NCBI GenBank assembly: GCA_949358305.1 | Contig: OX442314.1 | Coordinates: 29,435,118-29,499,117, forward strand | Reading direction: 5' to 3' | Source of the DNA: Strigamia acuminata | Lineage: Eukaryota > Arthropoda > Chilopoda > Geophilomorpha > Linotaeniidae | DNA: 64,000 nt | In this document: positions 1 to 11,932 of the stretch, in pieces | Position numbering within the stretch: the stretch's first letter is position 1 | How the letters are laid out: every line of letters starts with the position of its first letter | Position numbers and translations under genes: made by a program | The notes under the pieces: generated by a model | The model's input: only the letters and a program-made list of their open reading frames with translations | Databases searched by the model: none | Told to the model about the DNA's origin: nothing

Positions 1-362
1 GTTCTGGATTTTCCTGGATAAGCCATAAATAACATCATTAATTTGTTGATGTTATACAATTAAAAAAAAAAAAAAGAAAAAGTGAAAAAGAGAAAAAAGA
101 AAAAGAAAGTTATGCATTTTTTCTGTTCTTTTTCTTTACTTTTAGTTGTTCTATAGAAGGAAGTAGAAACTAAACATTTGAAACGGGGAATTCCAAGTGT
201 TATTCACGACACCTCGTATGAAAGTGCATTCGTCCAACTCCGTGATCAAACCGTGTCATATTACGCATCTCGCGTCATAACTCAGTTGATAATGGCGTTT
301 TAAAGTTTGTTTGTAATTAATTTTCTTGTTTCTGTTAACATTTTCAAAGTTTTAAATTCTGA
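1..362. other. 5' flank of first ubiquitin-like gene
   Basis: AT-rich sequence with an A-rich run near 61-110. It holds no recognisable coding exon. It is presumably the promoter and 5' UTR of the gene starting at 363, but I see no clear TATA box. The upstream block shared by the two downstream paralogues would lie outside the window here. Confidence 0.4.
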
Positions 363-2005
363 ATGGCTCATTTCTCCGTTACTCAACATGGGGCGAGCAA
401 CACATACACCGCAGGGAATAACATCACGATACACATTGAAAACTACAGTAAGAAGAAAAATTGAAACTTTTAATGAAATTTTATTTTTTCGAAAAAATAG
501 ATAAGATTAACCTTGATGTTTATTTATTGCAGATTTAGGCCAATCTCTAGACAATAAATATTTTCACAGCAGTAAGATAATTTCTACAATGTTTATTTCT
601 AATTCCTGACTAAGCTTAAACTCTTTGTACGATAATTAGTCGATGTCAACCCCGATATTCTCAAGAGCCTTATACCAGTGTTTGAAAACAAGAGGTAACT
701 CGAATACTCTAAGTCCCCTACATATTAAACAAAATTTTAAATCTTCCTTTGAAAAATACAACTGGTGGCGTATAGTGCCAAACACGCGAACTAATGCACT
801 GCCGCAAAATTTGAAGTTTGCATTTCTGAATATTCGTAACTCGAATGTTCTTATGTAGAGGACTCACGAGCTGCATTCAAAAACTAAAATATTTTGTGTT
901 TTATTTTAATTTTAAACCAAAAATGACATCATTTCCTGTTTAAACCCATGTTAAAACTTAAAATACACTTAAACTAAAATTGTTATTTTAATTTTTGAAT
1001 GCAGCTACCGAAATTAAATCAACGTTATAAATAAATCTAAATATTGCAATTATATTTTTCAGCACCGAACGGTTTGAGCTTCGAATCAAAACCCACAAAG
1101 GAATTATTACTCTTGACGTCCACCCTAATGACACCATTCAAAGCCTAAAATTAAAACTGCAGTTACTCTATGGAATATTATACAGCAAACAGTTCCTAAC
1201 ATTTGAAGAAAACGTTTTGGAAGATGAAAACAGACTCAGCGACTGCAATATAAGTAATGTCAGTCTCTTGTATATGGTTTACTCGATAGAAGACAACGGG
1301 ATGATTTTCCAACGAGTCTACGGAAGATGGTTTTGTCTTTCGGTTCAACCGGAAACCACAGTTCCTGACCTGAAACTGAAAATCGCAATAGAAGAAGGAC
1401 TTCCGGCGGAGCGCCAACAACTGTTTCTTGAAGGTGGCAAAGTACTCACGGACGAGACAAGAATTTCTGATTACAGCATTGCCAAGAACCAGGTTGTCAA
1501 GGTTGCCGTCAAACTAATGAAAGAAGACATGATAATTATTGTTGTGAAACAATTGACTGGACAGACGTTTGAGCTGATAATGGGCAAGTACGAAACAGTT
1601 GAAGACTTGAGGAAACAAATTCAAGTCAAGTCGAATATTCCGCACAATTCGCAGATTATAATGTTTGATGGAAAACAGCTGACAGAGGGCAATATTACGT
1701 TAGCCAATTACTACAGTGGTGAACGGTTGACGCTGCACTTACGTTCAAATATAATGGGCGGAGGATTGCGGATTCGCGTACGAACATCAATAGGCGAAAT
1801 CATTTCACTCGGGTCCCAAACTGAAGGCGTTTTAATAGGAAAGATTAAATGCATCGTTGAGGAGATTAGAGGTTTTTTAGTCCAACATCAAAAGCTTTTT
1901 CTGATGAATAAGGAATTGAATGATGACTCGAAATCTGTTGGTGATTACGTTAATGTACAGAGGATTGCGTATTTGACATTGGACCTGATACTAAAATCTA
2001 ACTAA
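363..2005 (+). CDS. Tandem ubiquitin-like domain protein A (4 Ubl domains, spliced)
   Basis: I assemble four exons: 363-447, 533-571, 640-694 and 1063-2005, with GT-AG introns of phase 1, 1 and 2, giving 373 aa. The N-terminus carries SVTQHGASN followed by GNNITIHI. Exon 3 encodes a short helix-like segment (PDILKSLIPVF). Four ubiquitin-fold repeats follow, at about residues 64-139, 140-215, 216-294 and 295-373. They are recognised from the LKLKI / ERQQLFLEGGKVL / DYSI pattern, equivalent to ubiquitin KIQDKEG / DQQRLIFAGKQL / DYNI. The third repeat ends near LRSNIMGGG, so the LRGG tail is degraded, and the protein ends in LKSN. This argues against a polyubiquitin precursor; an adaptor or scaffold role is inference. 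Same exon phases as the two genes downstream. The start is the first ATG giving the conserved motif. Confidence 0.82.
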
Positions 2006-3264
2006 AAGATTTGTGTTCCAGTTATTTGTATTGGAATTTTTAATTATTGTTTATCTCGTTTTGTTCATGTTCATGTGTGAAAAATGCGATATTGAAAACG
2101 TGTGTAGTGCGCTCGCTCATATATTCTTGTGGAGCTCGAATTGAGTTCGACAGAAAAGTTTTTAGTTTGATTTATTTCAACGTAACACAATGAACAGAAT
2201 AATTAGTTTCACATTTTCGACAGCTGGAAAAATAATCGGACACCAATCAGAGTATCCATGAATGACTAAAAAGAAGAAAATTTAGTAGTAAAATTAGTAG
2301 AAAAAGTATAAAAATTAAAAAAACTACTTCGCCTATATGGTTTCCACAAAAGCATACGTCGATTGGCATCCAAATGGCATTAAACGCGACCATCAGATTA
2401 TCCTGCGCGCTGGGCTGCAGCTCAGGGGCGCCGGGCACAGGGGCTCGATGGGCACAGAAAAGTGCTGGGCAAGAGGCACCTGAGTTTTATTAGCCCAAGG
2501 CGCTGAAAAGTGTAAAGACGGCCCTGCCTGCGCGGTCAGTGTTCGATTTTTGGAAGGAAAAGTGGTGCAACATGATCAAAAACAACACAATGGCTCTAAA
2601 AACCCGAGGAACGGACCTGCATCAACATATTGCATTTGAAACTTAAACCTGAACCGAAAGATGATTAAACCATGAACCGAGGATAACATGATTAAAGTAC
2701 ACATGATTAGACAGACTACACAAAAAAAGCTTATTCTGAAAAAAGCAAGACCAGCCATCCAGAGCCCAGGTTTGGTTTCTTCTTCATTGGCTGCTGTGCT
2801 TTCTTCCCTATAATTTTTTTTTCAAGCCAAAGCTGCTTTTAGAATATAATAAAGACTTCTAGAATAATAATTAATTTTCTCTTTCATAGATGGCGCCATA
2901 GGCTTTCAAAAAAATTGAAAAAATGTAATGTTAATACTGTAGTCCAAGGATTTTCTATCAATATCATCAAGAAATGGTGAAAACATTAAAGATAAAATGC
3001 TAAAACATTTTAAAATTGTATGTTACATTTTGTCCACAGAAAAAAACGACTCAAGGTTTTCTTTCCTGTTTACTCTCCAGAAAGGAAGAGTTCATTACCA
3101 GAAAAAAAGTGACCTTTAAAGTGGTGTAGTCATTCACTGCACTGACTCAATTGAAAACACAGCTTTAATAAACTCTGCTGGCATTATCTGGATTAAAATA
3201 AGGTTGATAGTTTGGGAGATGACAATTCAGTTAATTAATTTTTTGTATGTTTTTTTGTTTCAGT
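2006..3264. other. Intergenic spacer between Ubl genes A and B
   Basis: No supported gene. A GC-richer patch at about 2400-2540 differs from its AT-rich surroundings and may be a transposon remnant. From about 2830 the sequence resembles the equivalent region upstream of gene C: TTCTAGAAT, AGATGGCGCC, then AGGATTTTCT- and GAAAACATT-like stretches. The promoter block was therefore probably duplicated with the gene. Confidence 0.5.
2888..2900 (+). promoter_or_regulatory. AGATGGCGCC motif upstream of Ubl gene B
   Basis: AGATGGCGCCATA lies about 377 bp before the start codon at 3265. The same core lies about 376 bp before the start codon of gene C. The core resembles insect CTCF-type sites (AGRTGGCGC). 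Function is inferred only from the motif and its conserved position. Confidence 0.4.
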
Positions 3265-4564
3265 ATGGACCAGGTAGATGTAACACACCAGAAACATTCT
3301 GAATCTGCTCTTTCTGTGTGCCAGAAAGGCGAGATTAATACCTGCAGTGTAGGAAACACAATCAATATACATGTTCAACATTTCAGTAAGAGCAAACTGA
3401 AACATGTTTTGTGGAAGGAAATTAATTTTTTTTGTTTCAGATGCTAGCCAATTCTCTCACAATCAATATTATAACAACAACAACATGACTCATGATCTTC
3501 TAAATAGTTTAATACCAACATTTGAAAAGTGGAGGTTTGTAAAATAAAATGGATTGATTTTAACGTTACAATTAAAAAATATATGTTTTATTAGTGAAAA
3601 GCGATTTCAAATTAAAATTAAAAGCAGTAGAGGAATTGTCAACTTTGATGTTCATCCCGAGGATACATTTCAGAGCATTAAATTAAAACTGCAATTGCTT
3701 TATGGAATTCCACACAACAAGCAGTACCTTGTGTTTGGAGAAAGTGTACTGGAAGATGAAGACACATTGGAGGATAGAAATTTAAAAAACGATAGTTTGT
3801 TACGTATGGTTTACTCATTCGATGAAAATAAAACGGTTTTAATATGCCAACATATTCTCGGGAGGACATTTTGTCTCGGAGTTGAACCAGAAACCACAAT
3901 AAAAGAAGTGAAAGCGAAAATCGAAGAAATTGAAGAAATTCCTGCAGACAGACAACGCTTGTTCGTAAATGACGGAAGAGTGCTGAGAAATGAGTGCAAA
4001 ATTGCTGATTGTAAAATTTATAAGAAGATTATAAAAGTAGCTGTTGCATTAGTGGAAGAGGATGTGATAACTGTCATTGTGAAGAGATTGGATGGGTCGA
4101 AAACCGTTGTAACAATTGGCAGATACGAAACAATCGAGGACTTGAAAAATAAAATTCAAGACAAAATGCGAGTTTCATCTGATATGCAACAAGTTATTTT
4201 TGGGGGCCAACTGCTGGAAGAAGAGTTAACATTATCGCATTATTTTATTGAGGAAAACTCGCTGATTTTTTTGTTGTTACGATTGTCAGGCGGGTTTTCA
4301 ATATCGGTAATGATTTACATCCGTACGTCTATTGGTGAAATAATTTCACTTGGATATTGCACTCTTGACACTCTAATAAGCAAGATTAAACTCCAGGTGG
4401 AGAGTAAGAGGGGTTTTTTGGTCAAACATCAGAGACTCTTTTATAATGATGTAGAACTGATTGATGAAACAAAATCTATTGGTTATTACGGTATCAGATA
4501 TCCTGAAGACTTTATTTCTGCAACAATTGATGTAATACTAAATAGTAAATGCAGTACTCAGTAA
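3265..4564 (+). CDS. Tandem ubiquitin-like domain protein B (4 Ubl domains, spliced)
   Basis: Three exons, 3265-3385, 3441-3534 and 3595-4564, encode 394 aa. The middle exon fuses what are exons 2 and 3 in the paralogues, and the remaining phases (1, 2) are kept. An acceptor (TTTCAG) two bases before the ATG suggests a non-coding upstream exon. The N-terminus carries SVCQKGEIN and GNTINIHV; the middle carries the HDLLNSLIPTF helix and a run of four Asn. Four ubiquitin-like repeats follow. The third ends LLRLSGG, close to the ubiquitin LRLRGG tail but with Ser for the second Arg. The donor after exon 2 is GTTTGT, which is weak but shared in type with gene C. Function unknown; the architecture matches genes A and C. 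Confidence 0.82.
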
Positions 4565-5194
4565 GTCTCAGAAATGTCCGCTTGACTGAGTAATAACCAG
4601 TCGTTTACATTTTGAAGAATTAAAGTGCGTTGTTTTAATTATTTCTTGCAATCACTTGTATTTTTTTTATTCATAAGATGGAAAATAATAATTAAAACAC
4701 ATCAAAACGTGTCGAGTGGCTTGTGATTTTTTTATTGGGTTTTATGCAGCAGGGAAATTCTCTAGAATCTCATCCTGGACTCACTCAAGGTTATTAAATT
4801 AATTCATTTTCTGTTCAACAGATGGCGCCACTACAACAAATAATATCAAGACATAACCTTAAGATTTTCTGCTGTAAATATGATAAGAAGGAAAATCTTA
4901 AACGAAGTTGGTAATATTGAATAGAAGTTGAAAACATTTTATTCACAGAAAAAGCGAGGTGGCAAAATTCCAGACACCAGACATGCTGACCTTGTGTGCA
5001 GTGTGCAAACATGAATCCAAGGATTGCTTGCACCTTCTAGGAAAGTGAACTAATCTAAGTTTGTGTTATCAGCTTATTTGTATTGTAGGAGTGTCTACTT
5101 CCTTTACCAGCATAGTTTGATTCATAACATAACATCATTTATAAGGCAAACTTTGTGCTTTTTTACTTGTTTTATAACCTATTCTAAACGAATT
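4565..5194. other. Spacer between Ubl genes B and C
   Basis: Holds the 3' UTR region of gene B and the duplicated upstream block of gene C, including AGATGGCGCC at 4820. No further gene is seen. Confidence 0.45.
4819..4832 (+). promoter_or_regulatory. CAGATGGCGCCACT motif upstream of Ubl gene C
   Basis: CTCF-like core about 376 bp before the ATG at 5195, the same distance as in gene B. The neighbouring sequence (AAGATTTTCTGCTG, GAAAACATTTTATTCACAG) also resembles that upstream of gene B. Confidence 0.4.
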
Positions 5195-7307
5195 ATGAAT
5201 TTTCTTCGAAGAGTGTTGCAGGTATTTGATGATTCAGGTCAGGTTTCTGTAAGGCAACATGGAAAGAGTAACGCATGCCTTGTAGGAAATAAAATTACGA
5301 TTCACATTGACAACTTTCGTAAGTACACGAATATTGTGAAGTGGCAGTTTTGTTACACCAGTTTTGAAGTTTCACCATTAATAATTTTATTTGTTATCAG
5401 AGTCGGGCCAAATTCAGGATGGTAATCAATATTATCACAGTAAGTTACGAAAAATGTTTATTTTCAACAAATTTTTCAACATACTGTATAAGCTTATGTC
5501 AGAATTTATGTCTTTACATTATTATATTTTATTATTAAATAGATGATGTCACTCCTGAAGTTCTTAGGAGTCTTATACCAGTTTTTGAAGCCACGAGGTT
5601 TGAATCATTTCATACCATATTTCATTGATCAAAAGCTGTCGTAGACGAAATTACAGACTAAATTAAGTACAAGAGTAACATGCCGAATTATCACACTTGC
5701 GATTTTGACCACCACGTGATCATCATCAGTGGAAACTGAACTGTACACCAGCACACTAAAAAACTTCCTTGAAAGACAGCTAAAAAACGTTGATATTTCA
5801 TGACATCAGCGTTTGCCCAGTTGATTTTTTAATATTGTGGTCAAGGCAAAATTGTTGGCCATATTTTTCAGTCAAAAGACCGGACTAACACTGATGTCAT
5901 TGAATTTCTATCAGGTAGCGCGGGGTTTACAGGTGTTTTGGAATCGCACCGGTCTGGTATGGTTCGGACGTTTACTTCCAAATTTTGCAAGCAGTATTTT
6001 TTTCCACCAAAGATTCGTTTACTTGAAAAATAAATTAAAATTTCTCAAAATTTCTGTTTTAAGGTTAAAAAAACCATAGTGCCTCTCATGGCGGGCAAGT
6101 TTTTCTTGTACACCGGTGGTACTTTGCGCTACATAGTGTTTTAAATGCAACATCAGCTGGTCATGTATGCAAAACTAGAGGCATAAACAGTGGAAGCTTT
6201 CTGTTTACCCTGAAACCCTTGTGATGAATAATGTTAATCAAATAAGAGTAGCAAAATCAGATCACCTTATAATTATAAGCCAAAATTATCAGGAAATGAA
6301 ATATGGTATTTGCAGCGTATGGTATTGGTATTTTACAACTATACTTTTGTTTCAGAACTGAAAGGATTAACATTAACATCAAAAGTAACACAGGAATTGT
6401 AACTTTTGACGTTCATCTCTTCGATGATGTTCGAAGCGTCAAATTAAAACTGCAATTGATGTATAGAATACCGTACAGCAAACAGTACTTAGTGTTGGAG
6501 AACAAAGTATTAGCAGATGAAAAGAAATTAAGTGATTACAATGTAAGAGACCAATGTCAGATATACATGGTTTACACTAACGAAGAAAATGGAATGATAT
6601 TCAAACGTGAGCATGGAAAATGGTTTTGTCTTCCGGTTGAACCACAATCCACAATCAAGGATCTAAAAGTGAAAATTGAATCAGAAGAAGGACTGGCAGT
6701 AGAAAGACAGCAACTGTTTTTGGATGATGGCGTAGTACTAAGAGACGACACAAGAATTGCTGATTACAGCATAGAAAAGAATCAAGTGATCAACGTTGGT
6801 GCAAAAATAAAGACTGGGGATGTTGTACAAATTTATGTTAAAACACATATTGGAACGACTTTAAATCTTGTGGTGAGTTTGAATGAAACAATTGAGGACA
6901 TTAAATACAAAATTGAAGATCAAACGCACCAACCAAGTGATCAACAACGACTCATTTATGCTGGGAAACAGTTGGAGGACGGTTTTACGTTGTCGCATTA
7001 TAATATTTCTGACTGTTCAATTATGCACATGGTTTTAGGATTGAGAGGCGGAGGATTTACTGTTCATATACGCACGTATATTGGCGAGATAATTAATCTT
7101 GGTACTTATCGTGATGACGTTGTATTAAGTACAATTAAAGACGAACTTGAACAAAGCAAGGGATTTTCAAAACAGAATCAACAACTGTTTCTTATGGATG
7201 AAGAATTGGAAGACGAAACTAAATGCATAGTTTCTTACTTGCGTGAAATTAATATGAATGAATGTCTGTTGGTGACATTGGATTTGTTGATGAACTCTAC
7301 ACATTAA
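5195..7307 (+). CDS. Tandem ubiquitin-like domain protein C (4 Ubl domains, spliced)
   Basis: Four exons, 5195-5318, 5401-5439, 5543-5597 and 6356-7307, encode 389 aa. Exon 2 (39 nt) and exon 3 (55 nt) have exactly the lengths seen in gene A. N-terminal motif SVRQHGKSN then GNKITIHI; helix segment [11 protein letters not shown]. Of the three genes its third Ubl repeat is closest to true ubiquitin ([21 protein letters not shown]) and ends LGLRGGG. That is the only intact LRGG in the family, here followed directly by the fourth repeat. The LRGG-G junction could be a deubiquitinase-type cleavage site, but this is inference. The last intron is long (758 nt). The protein ends LMNSTH, with no C-terminal GG, so the full-length form should not be conjugatable. 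Confidence 0.82.
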
Positions 7308-10300
7308 GAAAATAAAGCTCATACTGTTCATTTATTTCATATAAATTATTTGTAACTAGAATTTGGAAAATTTGTTAATACTGGTGTTATGGGCTACTTT
7401 TTTGTGCCACTACACCAGTGATACGGCTAGACTTAGGTCAACGTTGTGGTGGTTTTGAGTATAGTGGCAAACTTGAAGTATTTTCTCGAGGCTGGATGTA
7501 TAGGAATGTGTAGTGGTCAAGAGCGCGTCATTGAAAAAAGCATGAAGCAGACCAAACACTTGACCAACCGCTAGGCTCCCCAGGGGAACACACGGAAACT
7601 ACTCGGCCGCCATTAGATGTGAGAAAAGATATAATTATACTTTATGGGCCACCTCTCAGATCCTCAAAATTTGGATTTAGGGGTAGTCAAGGTTTTCCCA
7701 CGTTTCGGATAAAGAAACTAATCTTAGGTGCTCGAGATGACATGCTCGAGCATCATTGACAAGTGACAAGTGATGACCGTGTGGTGCAATAATGTCTGAC
7801 TCGCGCAGTCAAAGTTAATTTACCTTGTGGTGATCTCAAAATATTACCACAATTTGGGAGATAAATTTATTTATCTCCTAAATTAATTTGGCTTGGCACA
7901 TGCTAAGTCAGATCATGTGACCAAGGGGAGTAAACTTCCCTAGGCACATCTCACCCCAGGTTGTCCAGGGTGAAAAGGTAATTAACCGTTGTGGTGCAAT
8001 AATTCCTTTGTTGCACCATATTGAGCTAATTGTGCAGATTATCTGCGCAATTTCGGAGCGTGCCAGGCTCGCGCCCACGCTTCGAACAGGACCCTTGATT
8101 TTACCACCAACAACACATCACTGCTTTTCCTCAGCGTAAAGTATTGATAGTGTTAGAGTCGGTAAATTGAGACATCCTGCTTGCTTTGTGCTCGTTGCAC
8201 AAAGACAGCATCCTTGCGTGAATTAGCCGCTGCTAATTTACGCCTTCCGAGTACCGTGTGGAGAAGTTTCCGCCGACGTGAACCATCGCCATCGCGCGAT
8301 CTCCATTGTCACCATCGCCGTCGTACGCCGAGCAGGAGGAGACTCACGTGAACCATCGTCCCGCCCGCGAGGACCATCGTACGTAAGTGTGGAAGAAGAC
8401 GTCGCCGTCTTATTAACAACATTCTGTTGTTAAGCACGCCATTGCCACTCGTTGCGCGCTCTTCCATTGTTTCCCTTCCCATTACATCCAGTATTATTCG
8501 CATATCATTGTATAATTCATTTAATAAAAGATTGTGCTTTGTTTTATTGATAAAAACTGTGTTTTTATTTCCTAACTTTACCCTAGACATTTCAGGCCGC
8601 ATTGATTGTAAGTCTCTCGTAGCATTCACCTGCGGTAACTTGGTCTCTTTATTAGAAAGTAACCAAGTAAAACCCGGATCGCAGCAACCTCGCGCAATAA
8701 GGCAAAAGAAATATAGAAACTTAAATTTGTTTTTGTGTGTTTTCAACTAATGTGTAAATTTACGATAATCGAAATGATTCATTGTAAAAGCAATAAAGCA
8801 TAGGTCGCGCTGCAAAACGACAAATTAGCATATTGTGAAATGCAGGGAAGTGAACATATAAGTAATAGTTTATGACATTTTATTTATTTAGGCAACATAC
8901 AGTTCATGAATTTTCTTTTTCTTGCAGATTTAATCAGGACAAATCTGAAACAGAATTATAAAAATTGAATAAATAAAATAGAACAGAATAAAGTAAAATA
9001 GAATGAAATAAAAATAATTTTCTCGAGCAATTCGGCGTTGTCAAGACAGTAGAAAAACCCGCACAGGTATCGTAACCTGGCAATTCCGTTTCACTTTTCG
9101 AAACATTTATTGAAACCCCACTTCCGCCCGGTCGGAATCGCTCAGACTCCCGCCTATCAAGTCACATTTCCAAAACATTTGCTTGGCGATATTTTTACTT
9201 ACGTTCTTTTCAATGCACTCGCTGAAAACTTCTTCATTTGTTAACAGCTATTTAAAAGGTATAACATAATTAGTATTTTGAAGAATTGTATAATTATTGA
9301 AGAGAATAAACCACGTACACTATGTTTTGGAAGTTAAATAACAAAATAAAAATATAATACATAATAGGAACAGTTCTAACTTCTGACTGTCAGACAGCAC
9401 TACTGTACTATGTTATTAGGCAGGAAACCACATCTACAGTACCTTTTAACTGAACGCTATTTCAACCAAGAAAAATTATTCTCTCGAATATTGGAGGTGT
9501 TAAAAGGTCAACATTCCAAAGCTTTCATTGACTCTGGTGTATACATCATGTAAATATTGGGAGTTATATTGTAAACAGGTTCATTCTCTCCGATAACTCA
9601 TTTTTCATAATGTACAGGATAACGCAGATAAAGATATAATTAATTTTTTTTATGAAATTAGAGATTCAATCGACAGGGTATTTGAGAATTGGCTACATAA
9701 GACATTCTTTGGGTGTTTTGTCATGCACTGAATATTCTCTAACATAGTCACCATCAGATTGGCCAAAAAGTTGACTGCTCAAGTCTCAAGAAGACATCTT
9801 CACAGGAGGCAGCAGAAATTATTACATGCAAAAAACAATAAAGAATCTCAATTTTTTTTTCCTTCTGAGACAAATGTTTAAAAATTCTGTTGGCAGATTG
9901 TACCATTCTGGGAAAATTTTTCAAGTAATATCTGCTCATTGTTTCATGTTACTGCTTTTATAATGCTATTGAACTAACAAATGTTGCCACAACATTACAA
10001 TTAGTGCTTTAACACCGTTTTACACGTCTTATTTTTAGCACTGTAGATCTTGTACTACAATTTTGAATACTGAATCGGATGATTTCATAAAAATCTTAAT
10101 AGTGATATCTTTGTATGCCTGGTCCTGTAAAACATATTAATAAAAGTAAAAACTCTATACAAATTGTGCACATGATATAAAAGCAGCTACAACCGGAATT
10201 ATCACCTGAAAAACAGAGTTTATTTTGAAACACATGGAGATACTTTTGGATAGTCTACAGGTATAAACGAGTATTTAATTTGCGAGACCCACTTTGTTTT

Positions 10301-10589
10301 CACTAAGGAACATCTGAACCTGGAGTAGATTTCTAGGTTCTCGTAGTTCTCGACATATGACGACGGGGGCCCCCCAATGCCGAGAATTAGAATTTCGATA
10401 AAAAATAAAAATTAAAAAAAAATAATTTGGAATTATATTTTTAAATAGGACCCCTAACCTAAAGCGTCTAAAAGGGTCACACAAACAATAAATCCGCGAC
10501 TAGAGTCAACTTCTATAAATGAAATTTATTGAGCCATCACAAAAAGAAGGTAAAGTGTGCCTGGACACACTTCGGTACTGTGCACCAAA
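7308..10589. other. Long non-coding stretch with repeat copies
   Basis: I find no supportable gene. An open frame on the minus strand at about 8309-8746 overlaps a repeat and lacks any recognisable domain. The stretch contains repeat copy 1 (7778-8090), a sequence at about 8400-8700 with AATAAAAG and TTTATTGATAAAA that could be the end of an old LTR, and otherwise AT-rich unique-looking DNA. Confidence 0.4.
7778..8090 (+). repeat. Repeat family X, copy 1
   Basis: Shares an ordered series of diverged blocks with the reverse complement of 10590-10990: GGCACATGCTAAGTCA, a purine-rich GGGGAGTAAACTTCCC-like block, CCAGGGTGAA, GGTGCAATAATTCCTTTGTTGCACC, AATTGTGCAGATT and GTGCCAGGCT. Probably a fragment of an old LTR or other dispersed repeat. 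Confidence 0.5.
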
Positions 10590-10990
10590 CGTGCGTCGTG
10601 AGCTTAATTTGGTGCAAAAGTGGGGCAATCCTGCACCTGCAAGCCTGGCACACTTCAGGTAGGCACAGTAAATCTGCGCAATTAGCTTGTTTTGGTGCAA
10701 CAAAGGATTTGTTGCACCAAACCTGTTAATGAACGGCTTCACCCTAGCCAAATTGGAGTGCAATATGCGTAGGGAGTTTTCTCCCCCTAATCAGGTGACT
10801 TAGTTTGGCACATGCCAAATCAAAACAAAATAAAAATACAAAATTTTTTTAGGTGGTGACTAATTTATTTATCAAATAAATAAAAAACACTCCACGGTCA
10901 CCACAATGTTTTCATTTGCAACAGCAATAATGTATCCGCACAATTGAGGGTGCGGATGGTACGTAATTTTCTGGATGGATATAAAAGGAT
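10590..10990 (-). repeat. Repeat family X, copy 2 (inverted relative to copy 1)
   Basis: Diverged copy of the 7.8-8.1 kb repeat in the opposite orientation. It contains a hairpin, TTGGTGCAACAAA-N4-TTTGTTGCACCAA (about 10693-10723), that is also recognisable in copy 1. A plus-strand TATA-like ATATAAAAGG sits at its right edge (about 10979-10988), which would fit an LTR promoter. Confidence 0.45.
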
Positions 10991-11018
10991 ACCGGATCTT
11001 TAACTTAGTTTGAGTTAA

Positions 11019-11359
11019 TTAAATGAGGGCGCGAGATAATCGTTTATACACTGTGAGTAAGAAAAAAGTTACTTGTTTTGGTAACAGCTTAATCATAGTG
11101 GCGACAGCAGGTGAGCTTAGTATTTCAGTAAGTATACTAAGGGGAGCCAAAGCAGATTTTTTCAGTCCTTTGATTGCTTGTACATATACAACCTCATTAA
11201 CTATAGCCTAAAAAGTAGCAAAAAATTATTTCACTGTAGCTATAAATCAATAACTTAAAATCTTACAAATACGTTGTCACTTTCCGTACAAACAGATGTA
11301 GGTTTCTGTGCAACAGCCATGACAACAAACGACACCAAAATAATGGCAATAATCTTCAT
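11019..11359 (-). CDS. Candidate small secreted peptide, two exons
   Basis: The minus strand has an ATG at 11359 followed by 31 codons ending at a GTAAGA donor (exon 11267-11359). These encode a classic signal peptide: MKIIAII, a hydrophobic core LVSFVVMAVA, and likely cleavage before QKP. After a 59-nt intron (acceptor CTTTTTAG) the frame stays open for 62 codons to a TAA at 11019, giving 93 aa in all. The mature part has one cysteine and ends rich in basic and hydrophobic residues (VYKRLSRALI). No family is recognised. The signal exon is convincing. The second exon could be a chance open frame (roughly a few per cent probability), so the true downstream exon may differ. A minus-strand TATA box lies about 575 bp upstream. 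Confidence 0.42.
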
Positions 11360-11932
11360 AGTGATGACTTCAATTCTTTTCAAATTCTATGGAATCTCTA
11401 ACACAATTTGACATGATTGAATCTTTACATTATTTTGATCATTGTATTATTTTCGCACACAGATGGCGGGTCAAGGTTGGGGGCGGGGGTGTCATGTGAA
11501 CCATGGCCGCCACCTTGAGTGATGGGCGAACTAAAAAAATATTGGTTAAACATAAAACCAAAAAACGGCTTTTCCGCGAAAAGAAAAATTATTCTAGGCG
11601 CCAAGCATTCGTTTTTGGCAAATTTTTTTTATTTTATTGACACCATCAAAGAGTGGCAATAATCTTCCTGGTTTCTCTATTATTATTATTTCAATGGATG
11701 TGGATTGTAAATGGAAATTATAACGCTCGATTATAATTATCTCGTTTATTTTGCGTAGAACGTCTCTTCACCACTCCACTTTTTGCATTCATTTACTGTA
11801 GGAAAAGGCCCCAAAACAAAAATTCGCATTTTTAGATTTAAAAATTAAGTCGGTTAGGAAATACTTGCCTGGAGTTGTAGATTCAATGCTGACACGAGAA
11901 TGGCTTGTGGAAATCCAATGCTTGAGCAGAGC

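Noticed and set aside
8309-8746. 145-codon open frame on the minus strand (and an overlapping one on the plus strand)
   Set aside because: Lies over repeat-like DNA, has no recognisable domain, splice context or codon bias, and the two strands are open over the same stretch.
11081-11111. LTR-end plus PBS look-alike (GGTAACA then TGGCGACAGCAGG)
   Set aside because: Twelve bases separate the supposed LTR end from the PBS, and no matching second LTR or internal region follows.
11023-11211. 62-codon plus-strand open frame behind a TATAAAAGG
   Set aside because: It is the antisense of the candidate second exon of the minus-strand peptide gene and encodes nothing recognisable. The TATA may belong to repeat copy 2. 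I kept the minus-strand reading because of its signal peptide.
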